In this document: positions 63,101 through 64,000 of the stretch, one piece after another
Position numbering within the stretch: the stretch's first letter is position 1
How the letters are laid out: every line of letters starts with the position of its first letter
Assembly (NCBI GenBank): GCA_944323805.1
Contig: CALUTW010000007.1
Location: forward strand, 1 to 64,000
From: an uncultured Bacteroidales bacterium
GTDB lineage: Bacteria; Bacteroidota; Bacteroidia; Bacteroidales; UBA932
Direction: 5' to 3'
Length of the DNA stretch: 64,000 nucleotides
Program-made: the position numbers and the translations under genes
Notes under the pieces: generated by a model
Databases searched by the model: none
The model's input: the letters and a program-made list of their open reading frames with translations, nothing else
Told to the model about the DNA's origin: nothing

Positions 63101-64000
63101 ACATTATCCTACATGGACGGCTCCGGAATGGAAGGATATCCATGCAAAGGTGTTCGGGGAAGAGTTCAAGACCCACCATTATGACAAGTCATGCTTCGAG
63201 GGAATATACAAGGTGTCCGACGCAGAGGTATGGAATGTGAGGACAACATTGAGGGCCAAGCTTATAGCTGCTATCAAGGACCGTCTCTCCAATCCTTCTG
63301 CAACCAACCATTATTCGCCTCGTCAGATTGTGACCATAAAGGATACGCTCCGCGACGATGTGCTTACAATCGGATTCGCAAGACGTTTCGCAACCTACAA
63401 GAGGGCACACCTCCTGTTCAGGGACCTTGACAGGCTCAATGATATCGTCAACAATCCTGACCGTCCTGTACAGTTCATCTTTGCCGGCAAGGCTCATCCT
63501 GCGGACAAGGCGGGACAGGACCTTATAAAGATGATAGTGGATATCTCAAAGCAGGACAGGTTCATCGGAAAGATCGTGTTTGTGCCTGACTATGACATTA
63601 CGCTCGCCAAGCTGCTTGTCCAGGGTGTCGATGTGTGGATGAACAATCCGACAAGGCCTCTCGAAGCTTCGGGAACATCCGGAGAGAAGGCTGCGATGAA
63701 CGGAGTCATGCATTTCTCGGTACTCGACGGCTGGTGGGTTGAAGGGTATAAGAAAGGCGCAGGCTGGGCTCTGCCGATGGAAAGGACATACGATGACCAG
63801 AACTATCAGGACGAGCTCGATGCCGCAACAATCTATACAATCATCGAGAATGATATCGCCCCTACTTTCTACAGGAAGGACGGTTCATACGGATATTCAT
63901 CGGAGTGGATCCAGTTCATAAAGAATACTGTCGCCATGGTGGCATGCAATTTCACGACGAACAGGATGCTTACCGACTATATCAACCAGTATTATGTCCC
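60192..64000 (+). CDS. Glycogen synthase (GT3) / alpha-glucan phosphorylase (GT35) fusion, partial
   Basis: An open frame of at least 1269 codons with no stop to the right edge; the gene is incomplete, with perhaps 100-150 residues missing. Residues 1-550 are a GT3-type glycogen synthase: start MSKELIRPDYLFEISWEVCNKVGGIYTVI, catalytic pair Glu437 and Glu445 (EPWGYTPLE). A short linker leads to a DUF3417-like region (about 575-690, LKGLEILSRNLWWCWNES), then the GT35 phosphorylase, with PLP-binding Lys1166 in EASGTSGEKAAMNG. Thus one chain may both build and shorten glycogen. It begins right after the GH57 stop. I know of similar fused proteins in Bacteroidota; in others the two are separate genes. 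Confidence 0.9.
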   Translation, partial: MSKELIRPDYLFEISWEVCNKVGGIYTVIATKSLYLKSELKRHHILIGPDVWMDTESNPDFIEDPHLYSAWRSKAAAEGLRIRVGKWNIPGKPVAILVNFKQFITQKDEILTEFWKKFGVDSLTGNWDYIESALFGYAAGKVIESFYRFNLSPSDKVVAQFHEWMTGAGLLYIKGAGLPIATVFTTHATVVGRCLAGNNLPLYDAMGVYNGDAKAKDFNVLARHSLEKHSAQASDIFTTVSEITAAECKQFLERDIDVVTPNGFENSFTPADDEEYEKKRKAARNRFIEVAAAMSGEAVPENSVFIGIGGRYEYKNKGIDVFIDALDRLNKSDFEGKSIQAFIMIPSGNNGADKELVAKLAGNGSDYVTRTSHYLMDPEYDIITRRLNELNFRNAPGDKVKVYFIPSYLNGNDGVFNMTYYDLLVGLDLTLFPSYYEPWGYTPLESLAFKVPTLTTTLAGFGLWVRTHYGKEHPGISVVARNDSNYNNVVEDVVGRVKEIARLNKETRKVYMDNAKEVSEVALWENNIIYYKEAYSKALEKVISEKGAFPEARDDKSMQYTKIDVNQPSWTSVFISRHLPDRLKGLEILSRNLWWCWNESAKNLFSRVDPAAWKASGENPIAMLDMVSLKRYKALENDEDFVTSLDSVMTEFNEYMALKAERKSPSIAYFCMEYGLDTSLKIYSGGLGILAGDYLKETSDMNTNMVAVGLLYRYGYFTQILSSQGNQVAKYDAQDFMKIPASPVRDASGNWMTVSLAFPGRNLHARMWRVDVGRTELYLLDTDYEENLPEDRSITHHLYGGDWENRLKQELLLGIGGIRALRKLGLNPEVYHCNEGHAAFIGLERLYEYISKDNLDFPEAMEVVRSSSLFTTHTPVPAGHDAFDEGLLRKYIGHYPQRLKIDWQTMMGLGKINAADAGEKFSMSYLAANISQEVNGVSWLHGKVSQDIFSKMWPGYLPEELHVSYVTNGVHYPTWTAPEWKDIHAKVFGEEFKTHHYDKSCFEGIYKVSDAEVWNVRTTLRAKLIAAIKDRLSNPSATNHYSPRQIVTIKDTLRDDVLTIGFARRFATYKRAHLLFRDLDRLNDIVNNPDRPVQFIFAGKAHPADKAGQDLIKMIVDISKQDRFIGKIVFVPDYDITLAKLLVQGVDVWMNNPTRPLEASGTSGEKAAMNGVMHFSVLDGWWVEGYKKGAGWALPMERTYDDQNYQDELDAATIYTIIENDIAPTFYRKDGSYGYSSEWIQFIKNTVAMVACNFTTNRMLTDYINQYYV

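Noticed and set aside
1..64000. tRNA, rRNA, CRISPR arrays, insertion sequences, prophage
   Set aside because: I read all gaps between genes and found no cloverleaf-like stretch, repeat-spacer pattern, transposase or integrase.

Overview
The window comes from a chromosome of the phylum Bacteroidota, most likely order Bacteroidales; I cannot place the genus. The evidence is lineage-typical gene content (DUF6029 barrel, Omp28-type lipoprotein, DUF3127, DUF4783, short SerA without ACT domain, a fused glycogen synthase/alpha-glucan phosphorylase), lipoproteins with Bacteroidota-style N-termini, and several copies of the Bacteroidota sigma factor -7 element TAnnTTTG upstream of genes. The clearest promoter, TTTG-N19-TAATTTTG, precedes efp. 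Codon use is even throughout, with frequent AGG for Arg and ATA for Ile. I saw no insertion sequence, prophage, CRISPR array, rRNA or tRNA. This is mostly core chromosome, densely packed: the longest gap between genes is about 298 bases (20568-20865), and it holds a strong terminator and the upstream region of a lipoprotein gene.

Layout. 101-580: ferritin. 764-7400: a leftward histidine-degradation cluster (ftcD, hutU, hutH, hutI) converting histidine to glutamate and passing the formimino carbon to tetrahydrofolate. 7461-10811: serine synthesis (serC, serA) with a DUF1015 gene. 10856-12270: aspartate transcarbamoylase (pyrB, pyrI). 12307-14465: yigZ, an acidic-tailed PRiA4-like protein and miaA. 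14605-20567: a leftward envelope cluster of a large surface lipoprotein, a TlpA-like thioredoxin, a DUF6029 beta-barrel and an Omp28-type thioredoxin lipoprotein. 20866-22035: a DUF3127 OB-fold protein whose C-terminus looks like that of SSB, and an FKBP lipoprotein. 22221-27007: recQ, a PHP-family histidinol phosphatase and fhs. 27122-34504: a DUF308 membrane protein, dnaG, metG, murB and murA (a C-to-D MurA). 34506-37295: an O-methyltransferase, an M16 peptidase and an unknown secreted protein. 37416-40373: dnaX with an expanded repeat region, and lptB. 40415-48202: a sigma-54-type response regulator without a DNA-binding domain, then cmk-ispH-efp, then a giant NtrY-like histidine kinase and rlmH. 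48286-53535: DUF4783, der, a small Cys-rich membrane protein, prs, engB, xseA and xseB. 53577-64000: a rightward glycogen cluster (glgB, debranching enzyme, GT4 synthase-like enzyme, GH57 enzyme, and a GT3-GT35 fusion running off the right edge).

How the genes work together. Three themes stand out. First, one-carbon and amino-acid flow: Hut/FtcD, Ser and Fhs all feed or draw on the tetrahydrofolate pool. Second, DNA maintenance: RecQ, DnaG, DnaX, exonuclease VII and the SSB-like DUF3127 protein. Third, glycogen storage: synthesis, branching, debranching and phosphorolysis sit in one transcription unit, probably with an extra promoter inside glgB. The most promising undescribed items are the DUF3127 protein as a candidate second SSB-like hub, the thioredoxin/barrel/lipoprotein envelope cluster with a poly-G tract in a signal peptide, and the regulator/kinase pair with unusual architectures.
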